Below are positions 25,738-37,059 of a stretch of 64,000 bases of DNA, piece by piece. The notes beneath the pieces are model-generated. The model ran no database searches. It had not been told where the DNA came from and saw only the letters and a program-made list of their open reading frames with translations. A program made the translations under genes and the position numbers. Origin of the DNA: Coriaria nepalensis (taxonomy: Eukaryota; Streptophyta; Magnoliopsida; Cucurbitales; Coriariaceae); assembly GCA_027186245.1 (NCBI GenBank), contig CP114482.1:34305209-34369208 (forward strand). Direction: 5' to 3'. The stretch's first letter is position 1. Every line of letters starts with the position of its first letter.

Positions 25738-25870
25738 TATATATATAATGTAATATATTTCTTCTTGATGATACAATCAGGAAATAGGAAAAAAAAAAGG
25801 GACAAAAATATTGATCACAAAATTTCATCTCAATATTGTCCTTTGGATTATTCACTAGCATTCTTTAGAA
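25738..25870 (+). repeat. Dispersed repeat, copy A (Copia-LTR-like)
   Basis: Shares blocks with 36387-36530, including GATGATACAA, AAAGGGACA and TTGATCACAAAAT in the same order, followed by TTATTCAC and GCATTC. It probably represents the end of a retrotransposon LTR; copy A sits just ahead of Copia coding remnants. Confidence 0.55.
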
Positions 25871-25984
25871 ATCAACCACATATATGCCTAATTCTTTTAA
25901 TCTCGAGAAGATAATGAAGAAGTATTTGGTCTTGAAGTACCAAATCATAGTGCAATAGATGCATTAATGAATCTTGCTAATGAT

Positions 25985-26684
25985 ACATGACTTATTTTAA
26001 CCATTTTCTGTAAATTTGTTGCAAGATTTTGTTCCTCTCGAATACGAAGATATTGAAATAATATATTTCATTATTTTGAAGGAGTTATTGATTTGGGTAT
26101 ATTTATATACTAGTAGTAGGATAAAGTTCGATCTCCAATTAGCCACTATTTACTAGTAGTGGAACAATTATATTATGGCTCAATGAAACGAATTATAATT
26201 ACTATACCCTCAAGCTTATGCGAGAGATATGTGGCATGTCTTTTAAAAAAGAAGATCCAACAACATTATATGAGGAATATATTAAAGAAAAATGGACAAG
26301 ATTAGTTCTTTTTTACTTACAATCTTCAAAAGAATGATGATATGGAAGTTCAAAAGATTTGTTCAAGTGATAATTAAGCCGACTTGTTTACCAATGTAGC
26401 ATTTTAAAAGTTAGTGCGTAAAATTATGCGTGATTCATAGATCTCGACAAATGTTTTTATTAGGGGAGTTAGTGCGTGTTGTACTCCTTTCCTTTACCAT
26501 GATTTTTTACTACTAATTTTTGTGGTAAAAGTTTTAACGACATAATTTTTCCGTACTATGAGCATCCATTAATGGGAATAAATACATACCACACTCTTTT
26601 TCTCTTAGCCAAAGTTTCATCCCACTAAGTTTTCCGAAGGTCTTTAATGAGACGGCTATCTCAATGTGGACATGTAAAGGGGAG
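25985..26684 (+). pseudogene. Copia RNase H-end relic
   Basis: Heavily broken plus-strand frames still show the Copia C-terminus. VARFCSSRIRRYWNN-like sequence near 26020 corresponds to the usual LxRxSSxPTRRHWNG. MREICGMSFKKEDPTTLYEE lies near 26225. DMEVQKICSSDN then a stop and ADLFTN near 26340-26380 correspond to the conserved SSDNLADLFTK. A polypurine tract (AAAGGGGAG) ends at 26684 at the LTR border. Confidence 0.75.
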
Positions 26685-26962
26685 TGTTATGAAATTGGAT
26701 GTCCATAACTCTCATGATATTGAATATCATCAATCCATCTTCTTATAACCAACAATGGTTTATTTCTCTTTCTAGTAACTTCATTTTGTATGAACTTATT
26801 TAGTTAAATTTCTTGCATCATATGATGATAGATAACCTATAAATAGAGTCTAGATTGAGAATTTATATAACAATAAGAATAATAAATCTCTATTCTCTCT
26901 ACTTTCTTCCTTATTTTCTCTTTTATTTTGCAATACATTCCAAATTATTCAAAATACTTCCA
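26685..26962 (+). repeat. Copia 3' LTR (about 278 bp)
   Basis: Begins TGTTATGAAATTGG directly after the polypurine tract and ends near ACTTCCA. It contains a TATA box (CTATAAATAGAG near 26838-26849), as expected of an LTR promoter. Ends are inferred from motifs; no second LTR is seen. Confidence 0.65.
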
Positions 26963-27407
26963 TGAGATTGTAAACCATAAATCAATACAAACATATGTGA
27001 CTCTTAAGCACCCTGCTTTCAGGTTATTAGATTAAGAAACTCTCTCTTCCATTAATGAGAAAGTATCTCATGTATCAGTTGTATGCAATCAATGTAAATG
27101 GGATTGACTATTCCCTATTTATATACACCTTATATATGAAGATAAGTTCTCAAAACTTAATTCTACGAGGGTGAAGAAATCACCTATGTTTGCTTTCTAA
27201 TCCCATCTTAATCTAGATTATTCACCATAGAAAGTAGAGAAGATAACTCATCAAAGTGAACCTTTTTCAGATTTGTAATATCTCGATCTGATTAGTCACT
27301 TTTTTTTTTAATATCATAAATTTCATAACTTTTTATGGTTTCATATTAATTTTCCTAACACACACAAAATAAGAACAAAGCCAGATAGAGACAGAGGAGT
27401 TAGACCT

Positions 27408-30400
27408 TCATATTACCGCTCTTCTTCCAAATTTTTGTGTCAACAATGTAAGCAAATCAATAGTATCCTTGGGTTCTAAGGCAGGCTGACCGATCTTAGC
27501 AAATGATTCTCTTATTCTCTCACATTCGAATCTCAATCTGTTATGACCTACCCAAATTTATCTTATATTTCATCCATATAAAATAAGTAATTTTTAATAT
27601 ATATATATATAAAATCATAATAGGCCAACAACAAAAAGAATAAATATGTATTTAGGATAGTTATTCAAGCTGAGATTTTTTTTTTGTTAGCTTTTAAATT
27701 CTCCCTAGGGCAAACTAGTTTTTAATTCTTATTTTCCTCTATTTTTTCAGCAACCAAACAGAAACTTGAGCACATAAAAATAACTCGGAAATCATGACCG
27801 AAGCTCTAAAAGATTTGGACAAGTATGAACAAAAGGAACCTAAAAAATAGGCAACTGGCAGAGGTAGGCACAGACTCAGAAGGAGGGGAAATAGGTGACA
27901 AAGGAGAGACATGGAGAAAGTCATTAAAAATAGTAGAATCTGGTTCATGAAAGAGAGAGGTAAGAGATTGAGTAAGAGAAACGGGAAATATATTCTTATG
28001 AAAAATGACTTCCCTACTAACAGAGAATGTTTTAGTCTTGAGATTGAGGACTTTGTAACCTTTCTGTGTCAGTGAGTAACCCATAAGGATAGAATGTGTT
28101 GTTCTCTCTAAAAACTTATTAAGAGTTGAATGATGTTTAACAAAGCGTAGACATCCAAAAATCTTAAAATGAGAAAATGATGGGCAATGATGAAATAAGA
28201 GCTCAAAAGAAGATTTATGATCAGAGGACACATAGGATATTCTATTTATTATGTACGTAACAGTTTGAATGCATTCTCTCATAATTTGGATGGGACTTGG
28301 GATTGAATTTTGAAGGCACGAGTAAAATCTAGAAGATGTCTGTGTTTTCTTTCTACAATACCATTTTACTGAGGGGTATAGGGATAAGAACTCTGGTGAA
28401 TTATATGCCCAAACTGGATAGAAAAGCAGTGCAGTCTTTATTAAAAAACTTTGTGCCATTGTCACTCCTGATTTTTTTGATTTGAATATGGAATTGTGTG
28501 TGGACCATCAGAATGAATAACTTAAGGAAAAGGAAAGTGTCAGCTTTAGAGATCATGAGGAATGTCCAAAGAGCTCGAGAATAGTCATCCACCATTGTAA
28601 GGAAATAACGAGCACCTGAATGAGAGGTAACTGGATATGGTCCCCAAACATCTAGATGGAGTAAATCGAAGTAGTTAGAAGAATGTGAAAGGCTAATTGG
28701 AAAGGGCAATTTGGATTGCTTAGCATGAGGACAAATAGGGCATGATTGAATCTCATATTTATCCAATTGAATGTTGATATTAGGGATATGGTGAAGTTTA
28801 GAAAAAGATACATGTCCAAGTCTATTATGCCATGTAGAAAAAATTGTAAACTTTTTATTGAATGGGAAAGAAGTATTACAATAATAAGAGAAAGTAGTAC
28901 TGAACCATAAAAAACAGATTCAATAAGAGGAGAGGCCTTGATGTAATCTATAATCCCCTTGATCATTCCAGTTGAAATGTCCTGAAAAAGGAAGAACATA
29001 AGATATACTGTCACATAGCATTGGAGATCAGATGTGAATTGTGAAACTGTGAGGGGGTTGAATTAAAATTAGGGAACTAAAGGGTATATTGGTCAAGATG
29101 AGAGTAGGTGATAGTTCTACAGAGCCAATATGAGTTGATGGGGTAACTGACACGTTAAGAAGTTTAACAGAAGTAAATGAACTGTTTGTGCAAGGAACAA
29201 ATGATTTAAATGCAGAACAATCAAATGACATATGACTAGATGCTTCAGTGTCAATTATCCAACCAAAAGTCATAACAGTACTCAAAAGACTTATAACCAT
29301 ACTTGCCAGATTAGCAGTGTGTGTTGGAGTGAGAGAATAGGAGCCTAAAGTGTCCTCCTTGCCAATCAATTTGAGAATTTGGCTATATTGTGCACTTATA
29401 AGTTGAGAAGAGTTAATTGAGTCTGGAGCAGATGCATTATTAGAATAAGCTTGCTTGGACTTAGTAAATTTAAAGCCAGGAGGATAGCCGATCAAACGGT
29501 AGCAATTCTCCTTCTTATGCCATAGAATATGGCAATATTCACATTATGGACGTCTAGCACTCCTGAGTTCTGCTTGGTACTGGATTTGGAAGAGTTGGAA
29601 CTATATAGCGTGGTAGATTCAACAACAGAGACATGAGATATGGCAGCAATTCCTCTATTTCCTTTTTCCTTATTTACAATTGAGAATGCTTTATTAACAG
29701 AGGGCAACAGTGCCATCATTAAAATTTGGCTACGAACTGCATCATAACTTTCGTTCAATCTCATAAGGAACTGGATAAGCCTGTGTTGCTTGATACAATC
29801 GCATTCAGGATTAATAGCTAGTGATGAATGTTCAACCTATATTGTCCTCATTTTTGTATAATAAGAGGAAACTGATGAACTTCCCTGAGTGAGTAGAGAA
29901 ATTTCTTGCTGAATAGCAAAGAGGCATGAACCATTGATGTTGTTGTCAAAACACTCTTGAAGATCTTTCCAATGTAGTTGTGCATCATCTGCAAATATTA
30001 CTTCACCAATTAGTTCTTTGGATAGAGAATTCAAGATCCAGGAACATGACCACATGCCATAATTTTCGCTAGTTATTTTTGGTCAGAAGAGCAAGTTTCA
30101 TGGAACGTGACCACATGCCATAATTTTCGATTCCAATCAGGTTATCTGAGACGAGATTTAAGCTTGGAATATCATATGGATGGATGTAAAGAGGACTTGC
30201 AACATCGATTTGAGGAATTCAGCATAGAAACGGATCTGGTTAAGCTTTAAGAGAAGAGTTCTCAATGGTAGACATGACTTGTAAAAAAATGATGAAATTG
30301 ATTGAGGATAAATGAAATTGAGCTGAAAGCGATCGACTCTATGAAAAGAAGGAGCAGAAGAGATGAAGAGACGAGGTTAATTGATTCTGTTTGGTTGGTA

Positions 30401-30945
30401 AGAAATTTTTGTGGAAGGTGAGAAAAAATTATTCCCGCTCTCATACCATGTCAGAGTCAAAGAGAAGATGAAAAAGAGGGAAAAAATGATTTCTATTATT
30501 TTCTCATTATGATTATATCATCATAAATTAAGAAGACTAATTAACTCAACTAACTAACTAGTCTAACAAATTGCCAGCTACTAACCATCTCTAACAAGAT
30601 TCTATCGGACAAAAAAGAAACTCAAAATGTTACTTTTATTTTCCGAGTAACCAAACAGAGAGAGAAGGGGAAGATCGTGAAGAATGTCATAAACCCTATC
30701 TACGATTTGGGCAAAAGTGGGGCAGAAATGACGCCATCACAAGTAATGCCACTGGATCTTTGCAATAATGAGAAGATTAGGGTAAGATCGGAGGGTCGGA
30801 CTAGAGTGGGGAAGCTCAACGAGCTTTCTTGGGAAAACGAAAAAGCTCCGAACTCCAAAATGGAAAATCTTTGGCCTGGTTGAAGTGGCGCCGTCATATC
30901 TGCATTGAAGAATGCGATTTGCAATCCGTCTTCATTTAACTCCAT
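27408..30945 (-). CDS. Candidate small unknown gene, two exons, Copia in its intron
   Basis: An 81-codon minus-strand frame starting at 30945 (MELNEDGLQIAFFNADMTAP) follows TC-rich sequence typical of a plant 5' leader. A second coding-like stretch lies at 27408-27547 after an acceptor-like TTGGGTAG: RLRFECERIRESFAKIGQPA, ending near QKFGRRAVI and a stop. A possible donor in the first exon (ACTT|GTGATG, phase 1) matches the phase needed by the second. The Copia element between them would then be an intron insertion. I do not recognise the product, and the pairing is inference. Confidence 0.3.
27760..30436 (-). mobile_element. Copia retrotransposon gag-integrase, 3'-truncated
   Basis: Minus-strand frames in order: gag (WNSLSKE-like LNSLSKELIGEVIFADDAQL near 30010, then SVSSYYTKMRT), a zinc knuckle (CEYCHILWHKKENC near 29540), protease area (GWIIDTEASSHMSF near 29260, with Glu-Ala where Asp-Ser-Gly-Ala is usual), GAG-pre-integrase (CPICPHAKQSKLPF near 28740) and integrase (LLHLDVWGPYPVTSHSGARY; VDDYSRALWTFLM; KIRSDNG). 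It closes with HFKIFGCLRFVKHHSTLNKF and GYSLTQKGYKVLN near 28060. The coding part ends near 27800; reverse transcriptase, RNase H and the 3' LTR are missing. A 30-bp block is repeated about 60 bp apart at 30041 and 30101. Confidence 0.9.
30437..30448 (-). other. Primer-binding site (tRNA-Met type)
   Basis: Minus-strand TGGTATGAGAGC, one base from the TGGTATCAGAGC commonly used by plant Copia elements (initiator tRNA-Met). It directly adjoins the 5' LTR end, as expected. Confidence 0.85.
30449..30596 (-). repeat. Copia 5' LTR (about 148 bp)
   Basis: On the minus strand it begins TGTTAGAGATGG and ends CTCTGACA, abutting the primer-binding site. It is short for a Copia LTR. I found no second copy in 27.3-27.8 kb. 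Confidence 0.75.
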
Positions 30946-31115
30946 TGATGGAGCGAAGAGACAGAGAAGAAACTAGAGAGGTGTGAAATGGGAGATAATA
31001 AAAAATGACACCAATTAATTTTGAGAGAAACCGCATCGTTTTTAGATCTCGGCCTTGCATCATTTGTCCCATTAATGTTTATTTTTTTGGCCAAAGTCTC
31101 ATTAATGTTTTAGAC

Positions 31116-32091
31116 TAGAGGTGTCAAAATAGGCCGAGTTTTTTGGCCCGGCCCGTAACCTGGGGGAAAAACATAGCCTTAAGCCCGGCCCAGCCCGTTT
31201 TTAACTGGCCCGGACCAAGCTTGCCCTAAATATGAGCCTGGGCTTAGACAAAAATTTCCAAGCTTAGAGGGCTAGCCCGGCAAATAAGCCCGGCTCCGCC
31301 CTGTTGGGCCCTACTAGGGCCGGCCCTATTGGGCCTTGTTGGGTCCGGCTCGGTTCGATCCTGCCGGTTCCGGTTCCAGTTCCAATTCCAATTCCAATTC
31401 CAGTTTCACTGGGATGGAACTCCATAAATACCTCGAGACCGATTTCTCATTTTTTGATTCTTGTGCAAATGATTCAGAATCCTTATGCTTTTTGGATTGG
31501 TGGAAGAAAAGTCTACACGATTTCCTATACTAGCACGACTTGCACGAGATGTCTTAGATGAAGATCCTTCTACAGCAGAAAGCAGTTCTGCGGTCCACTA
31601 ATAACCAACCACCATTAATAAATAGATGATAGATAATAAATTATAATATATTAGCAAACTTTTATTATTATTTTTTTGTTTATAACTTTATTATAGGGTC
31701 TGTTTTTTCCTCCTTAAGACCAGAAATTTTTTTTATGGACACATTATTTAATAATACACAATGAAGTCTTTATTTAGCAAAAAATTTATTATTTATTTTA
31801 GATGCTCTTAGACTCCTAGTTACACATATGTGTAATTTATTTGACTTATTCAACCTGTAGAGTAAATTAACAAGAATATTTTTTTAGAACTTATAATCTC
31901 AAATAATCTCTCTTAGTATAATAATAAAATGGTCGGACCCATTTTGAGCCCGGTCGAATCCGACCCATTTTAAATATAAATAAGCTCAGGATAAACCCAA
32001 ATAACTTTTCTGATCGGGTCCGAACATATATTTTAAAAACGAGCTAAACCCAACCTTGCCCTTTTTTTTTCGTACGGTTTTGACACCTCTA
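31116..32091 (+). mobile_element. hAT-family transposon relic with TIRs
   Basis: The ends are perfect 14-bp inverted repeats (TAGAGGTGTCAAAA at 31116-31129; inverted at 32078-32091). The flanking octamers TTTTAGAC and TTTCAAAC agree at 6 of 8 positions, as for an old 8-bp hAT target duplication. Inside, 31416-31530 reads LHKYLETDFSFFDS and FLDWWKKSLHDF, then after a one-base shift PILARLARDVL. This is the C-terminal dimerisation region of hAT transposases. Most of the transposase is gone, so this is an internally deleted, dead copy of 976 bp. The GC-rich GGCCCGG-type sequence near the left end is part of it. Confidence 0.85.
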
Positions 32092-33001
32092 TTTCAAACT
32101 CTCATTTTATCCTTTCCGATTGGAACGTGAAATGACATAAATGCCCTCCCCTCCTTTCTTTCTACCATACCTGCTTTCTTCTCCGACGCCATTTTCACTG
32201 TCGCTCTCTCTCTCCATCGGACTGTCTACGCGCCGGTTTCAAAGCGATCGCATCGATTGCTTCGTCTACAGGTTTTTTTTTTTTTTCGATTTTTAATCTT
32301 TTTTCTACGTTTTTTATATGATTATTATTTTTTTATTTAATTTATTCGCGCCCATGCTTTACTTCTTTTTTGTGCATCAGCGTATGAGAAGTTGAGAAAG
32401 AAGTGTTAGCTCTGGATTCAGTTGAAAGCGAGTCGGACTGAGTACGCTGTGACTCGGTTTAACTCGTTTTTAATTCTGATCTTGACTCGAAGTACTGTAG
32501 ATGATCCCTTGTAATATTCATCCGATTACTGAAATAGTATATTTAGGAAACTTTGAATTAGAGGAAATGAAAGTAGATTGGGACCAAATCCGAAAAGGAG
32601 TTCAACTTTGAATTAGACGAATTTAGTTTAATTGATTTGTTAATCCATTTTGCTTTTGTTTGGAATCCCACTGGAAATTATGACTTTTAAAAGTGCAATC
32701 GAATTTTGGAAATGATTTACAAATCCGAGCACCTTTCATGGGATTTACAAACTTGTTTTAGGTAGAAGTATAATTTATAAATGAATTCAATTTCTTGTAC
32801 TCCATAGCCTCATAGATCCAAACATAAGTCCTAATTGAAGCGAAATTATTTTATCGAACAGGATGAATAATTGTTTTTAACCAATTTTTTTTGTTAAAAA
32901 AATTATATAGGGCTTAATACTTGGATCGAAATCCGAAGATAGTAAGAGAGGAAAAGGGAGAAGAAATTTACCCGCCAATAAGAGAGGGAGGAAAAAGCAT
33001 A

Positions 33002-36000
33002 ATGCATTACTGGATTAGAGCTTCTGATGATGATTTCACTGGAACTCTGCCTGATGGTCGCAGGCATAAATTTCTCCTCATTTCTGTATTTTCAAGAAAT
33101 TTTTTGGTAACATTTGTTGATTTTTTTCCTTTCTTTGGAGTTGCAGTGGTCACTCTGCCGTTAATATTGAGACATCAAAGGTCATTTTGTTTGGTGGCCT
33201 TGTTGACAAGAAGTTTCTTAGCGATCTTTTTGTCTATGATATTGGTACTTTTCCTTCTTTGTTTTTTAGCTTTGTACTTATTACTCAATACGAGATTGTT
33301 CATCTAGATTTCAAACGATAAAGCCTTACGAAGTTTCTTATAAATATAGTGGACTAATGACTAAAATTTTTAGTATGCAAGTGTGAGGAAGGTAGAAAAA
33401 AAAGATAGAGAGCTATCTTCATAGTTGTTAGAAGTTGCGGGTTGAGTTCTCATACTGGAAATTTGATTTATCTCAGAGAACAAGTTATGGTTTCAACCAG
33501 AGTGCACAGGTAATGGCTCTGATGGACAAGTAGGCCCAAGCCCACGATCATTTCACATTGCCGTCGCAATTGACTGTCATATGTTCATATTTGGCGGCCG
33601 TTCTGGAAGCAAAAGGTGTGAGTGCCTTCTTTCAAAAAACTTCCATATTTTACTACGGTTATTATTATTTATCCCCATTACATGGTGTACTAAATAAACT
33701 CATTGGATATATAGGTTGGGTGACTTTTGGGTCTTAGACACAGGTAAGGATGATGTATTTATTTTATGCTTTAAAACTTGCGTATACTACATTTGATGAA
33801 ATTGGTTTTATGATTATCTTGTCTCTGTTTCTGGTCGTCATATTGATTAATTCATACTCTGTATGTTCAAGACATATGGCAATGGTCAGAGCTGACCAGT
33901 TTTGGGGATTTACCTTCACCAAGAGACTTTGCCGCTGCCTCATCGATTGGGAACCAGAAAATAGTTATGTGCGTGCTGATTCATTGCATCATTTATTACT
34001 TTCCTCCTACATTTTAAATTCACTTATGATGAAATTTGTTGCAGGTACGGTGGTTGGGATGGCAAAAAATGGTTGTCAGATGTATATGTCCTGGACACAA
34101 GTAACTACATAACTCTTAACTTCTTTGGGACCTCTTTTGTTTTTTACATGGCCTTATAGTCTCATGGCTTTTGCTTCCTTAATTAGTATCACTTGAGTGG
34201 ACTGAGCTTTCAGTTTCTGGAACATTGCCACCACCAAGATGTGGCCATACGGCTACCATGGTTGAGAAACGGTTGCTTGTATATGGTGGAAGGGGTAATT
34301 AAAGTTTCTTCGGTTTTTTTCTTCTTACAATATGAATTATTTACCGACTGATTTAGTCTACTTTGCTTTGACAGGAGGCGGTGGGCCAATTATGGGTGAT
34401 TTATGGGCTTTGAAGGGACTTATTGAAGAAGGTTACAAATAGTTCAATAAAAACTTTATTTCTCTGTCTTTGTTCTTGTATAATCTTAGATTTGAATTTT
34501 CAGTTAAGTTGAATGTTATAACTTTGTTGTGGAAGGAAGAGAATGAATCGCCTGGATGGACCCATCTTAAGCTTCCGGGTCAAGCTCCTCCTCCATGTTG
34601 TGGCCACACTATAACATCTGGAGGACATTATGTATGACATCTGAGAAACCTTATCATCCTAACGAAACTACATATTATGTTATAAATTCTATCGCATTAT
34701 TTTGTGTTTTCAGTTGTTTTTATTTGGAGGGCATGGGACTGGTGGTTGGCTTAGTCGTTACGATATTTACTACAATGACTGCATTATCTTGGACAGAGGT
34801 GAGTACCTTTTCTTTTTCTCTATGTTTTATGGTATGCTTTTTTTTTTCTCCATTTTTTACTTCTTTTGCATTCAGTTTCTGCACAATGGAAGCGTTTACC
34901 TATTGGAAATGAACCTCCTCCTGCCCGAGCATACCATTCCATGACTTCTATAGGTTCTCGTCATTTGTTATTTGGTGGGTTTGATGGGAAGACCACCTTT
35001 GGTAATCTATGGTGGTTAGTCTCTGAAGGTAATCAAATCAGCATTAACAAATGACAAGATCTATGGTGGAGATCTACGGATTTCTTTTCGGCTATTCTCA
35101 AGGATTAGTCTAATAGATAACTTTTCTTTCTTCCCTATAGAGGACCCTATTGTAAAGAGGTTGACATCATCATCTCCCCCGAAAAATATTCCAGAAAGTA
35201 AGGAGGATGAGACAGTAAATAATGACAATGCTCACTCTGTCAGGAAGGTAACGATTTGAGTCTGTAATGGCTTACTTTTTGAGTTCTAGTTTTTCCAAAC
35301 AATTCCTTTGTCTTACTTACCAGGACAATGAAAAGACACAATCTGCAATCTCGGAGTTACAGAAAAGATTAGGTGTTTCGGTTTCACTCTCTAGTTCTGG
35401 GGTTCGAGTCGTTGCTGAGATGGAAGATAAAGAATTCCTTGAACTAGCATCTAGTCTCACAGAAGCAAGGCTTGATAATAACGAACATGTTTCACACATT
35501 CAGGTAAGTTAGAGTTCACTTTTGTGACCAATTTTAAGAAACTAAAATTTACTCCCAAAATTATTACTTAAAAATGATACACATCCCCAAAACTTTCAAA
35601 TATCAGTAAACCACCTAATATTGAAAGGAACTAGATATTGATCCCAATTTCATTAATTTTACAAAGTCAGGCCAGATCGGCTTAATAGTCATCCATCTAA
35701 AGTTAACAGAATTGGGGTCAATATCTAGTTCCTTTCAATATTTGGTGGTTTAAACTGATATTTGAAAGTTTTGGGGGTAAATCCTTTTTTAAGTTATAGT
35801 TTAGGGGTAAACTCTAGTTTCCCCAATTTTTTGTTTGGAGGTTTTCTAAGCGGTGGAAAGGCATCTCAGGCACTTCGTGAGCATTGGAGAAAGTCAACAC
35901 CTCAATCTATACCACTAAAAGAGCTCGGACCCTTGCTCCGTGATTATCAACGCCTAATCACTCGTAAACATTTGTAAGAAACTAGGAACGCGCTTTCATT

Positions 36001-36329
36001 TGTTCTCCACCCCCCCCCCCCCCCCAGTTTTTGCTTTTTAATTAATTTAATTTATTTTTTATTTTTGGTTGAACATGGGACGGTACAAATAGTGGATCCG
36101 GTTTACAGGCCACGAACACCAATTTTCTCGGAAATGTGGTGTGTAGGTTTTACCATATTAAAAATGCTAATCAGGTATGTATATGTTATCATATGCCTGT
36201 TGTTTTCATACACTCAAAACAGTTCTCTCATTTAGTTTTTTTCTTTGTTTTTTTTTTTTGGCTCAGTTGCGGATGAATGATATTCCTAATCTGTTGGGCG
36301 AGTACAAAAGGGTTCTATCAGATGAATGA
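33002..36329 (+). CDS. Kelch-repeat beta-propeller protein
   Basis: Sixteen exons (33002-33063, 33147-33244, 33477-33615, 33715-33743, 33872-33968, 34045-34100, 34187-34294, 34375-34431, 34540-34631, 34714-34798, 34876-35028, 35141-35247, 35324-35503, 35870-35973, 36093-36174, 36267-36329) close in frame to 503 residues. Kelch blades follow one another to about residue 330: [57 protein letters not shown] and [20 protein letters not shown]. The C-terminal part is helical and polar and ends near [13 protein letters not shown]. The family is described in plants as galactose-oxidase/kelch superfamily proteins (similar to Arabidopsis At2g36360, from memory); function unknown, protein binding likely. 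The first coding intron uses a GC donor (CGCAG|GCATAA). A 5' leader near 32165-32271 with a donor at CTACAG|GT suggests a leader intron. Confidence 0.9.
35538..35822. mobile_element. Hairpin MITE in kelch-gene intron 13
   Basis: A left arm (about 35538-35656) and a right arm (about 35710-35822) are inverted copies at roughly 85-90% identity. For example CCCAAAACTTTCAAATATCA on the left is answered by TGATATTTGAAAGTTTTGGG on the right, and ATTGAAAGGAACTAGATATT by its complement. The loop is only about 50 bp. Long, well-matched arms and no coding sequence fit a foldback MITE; transcribed with the intron it would form a long hairpin. Confidence 0.85.
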
Positions 36330-36386
36330 TTACCTAATTTATTTCTTCTTGTAAGGGCCAAAATTTCTCTTCCCTTATATATATAT

Positions 36387-36530
36387 AGGAATATTGTTTT
36401 TCTGGATGATACAAACAGGGAGAGAAAATAAAGGGACAGAAATCTTGATCACAAAATCAGCTCATTTCTGCATTGATTCCCATCATCTTACTCAGCTCCT
36501 CTAGCTTATTCACCTGCATTCCTATTAACT
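36387..36530 (+). repeat. Dispersed repeat, copy B
   Basis: Shares ordered blocks (GGATGATACAAACAGG, AAAGGGACAGAAATCTTGAT, CACAAAATCAG) with copy A at 25738-25870. It begins just downstream of the kelch gene stop and may be the remnant of an LTR or its 5' internal edge. Confidence 0.55.
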
Positions 36531-37059
36531 TGGTCCACTATTTTGGGTGAACCAGGTCCACCGGAGAATTCTTTTTCACATTTAATATGTGGATTATTTC
36601 TATTAATATGGTTCACAGCTCTTGGATGAATAAGGTACACTTAAGAATTTCTCCTTACACATTCAGCTAGCGGCAGGTAAAATAATGGCAAGAGAATGGA
36701 GAAACTTAAGAAAGTGTTAAACACTAATAAGTGGGATGTTTGGTTGCTGAGAAAAATAAAAATAATAATCTATGATGGTTTAAGAAAATGGGATGCAGAG
36801 ATTTATTGTAATGAGAATGCAACCTCCATTAAGACACTTTTTGTGTTAAATTTTGAAGGTCAATGAATGGCTTTGAAAATGGTTGGAGATGTTGAAAATT
36901 CTTGGAACAATTTTATCCATTGTCAAATAGTTATACAAAATCATCTGATAATCATGTCTTTTTTTTTTTTTTACTAATTTAATATAATGTTCATTTTTAG
37001 GCATTGAGAGAGTAAATGAGTTATGCAACATATTTAGTATGTTCGTGATAAATACTGCA
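36530..37059. other. Spacer between the kelch gene and retrotransposon cluster
   Basis: AT-rich with no supported gene. The 61-codon minus-strand frame at 36846-37031 is unremarkable. Confidence 0.45.

Larger units (their letters stand above)
23092..25980. other. AT-rich spacer upstream of the monooxygenase gene
   Basis: Contains the FMO promoter side, a long (TA)n array, a 39-bp tandem repeat and a foldback element, listed separately. A 104-codon minus-strand frame at 24823-25137 overlaps the foldback and resembles nothing I know. No supported gene. Confidence 0.5.

Noticed and set aside
31304..31561. Plus-strand open frame with PVPVPIPIPIP
   Set aside because: Lies inside the hAT relic; the proline/isoleucine run comes from a TTCCAA-type simple repeat and only the adjacent frame carries real transposase motifs.
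35762..35977. Stop at 35975-35977 as the end of the kelch gene
   Set aside because: The frame instead splices at CATTT|GTAAGA into two further exons (36093-36174, 36267-36329) that restore the expected C-terminus.
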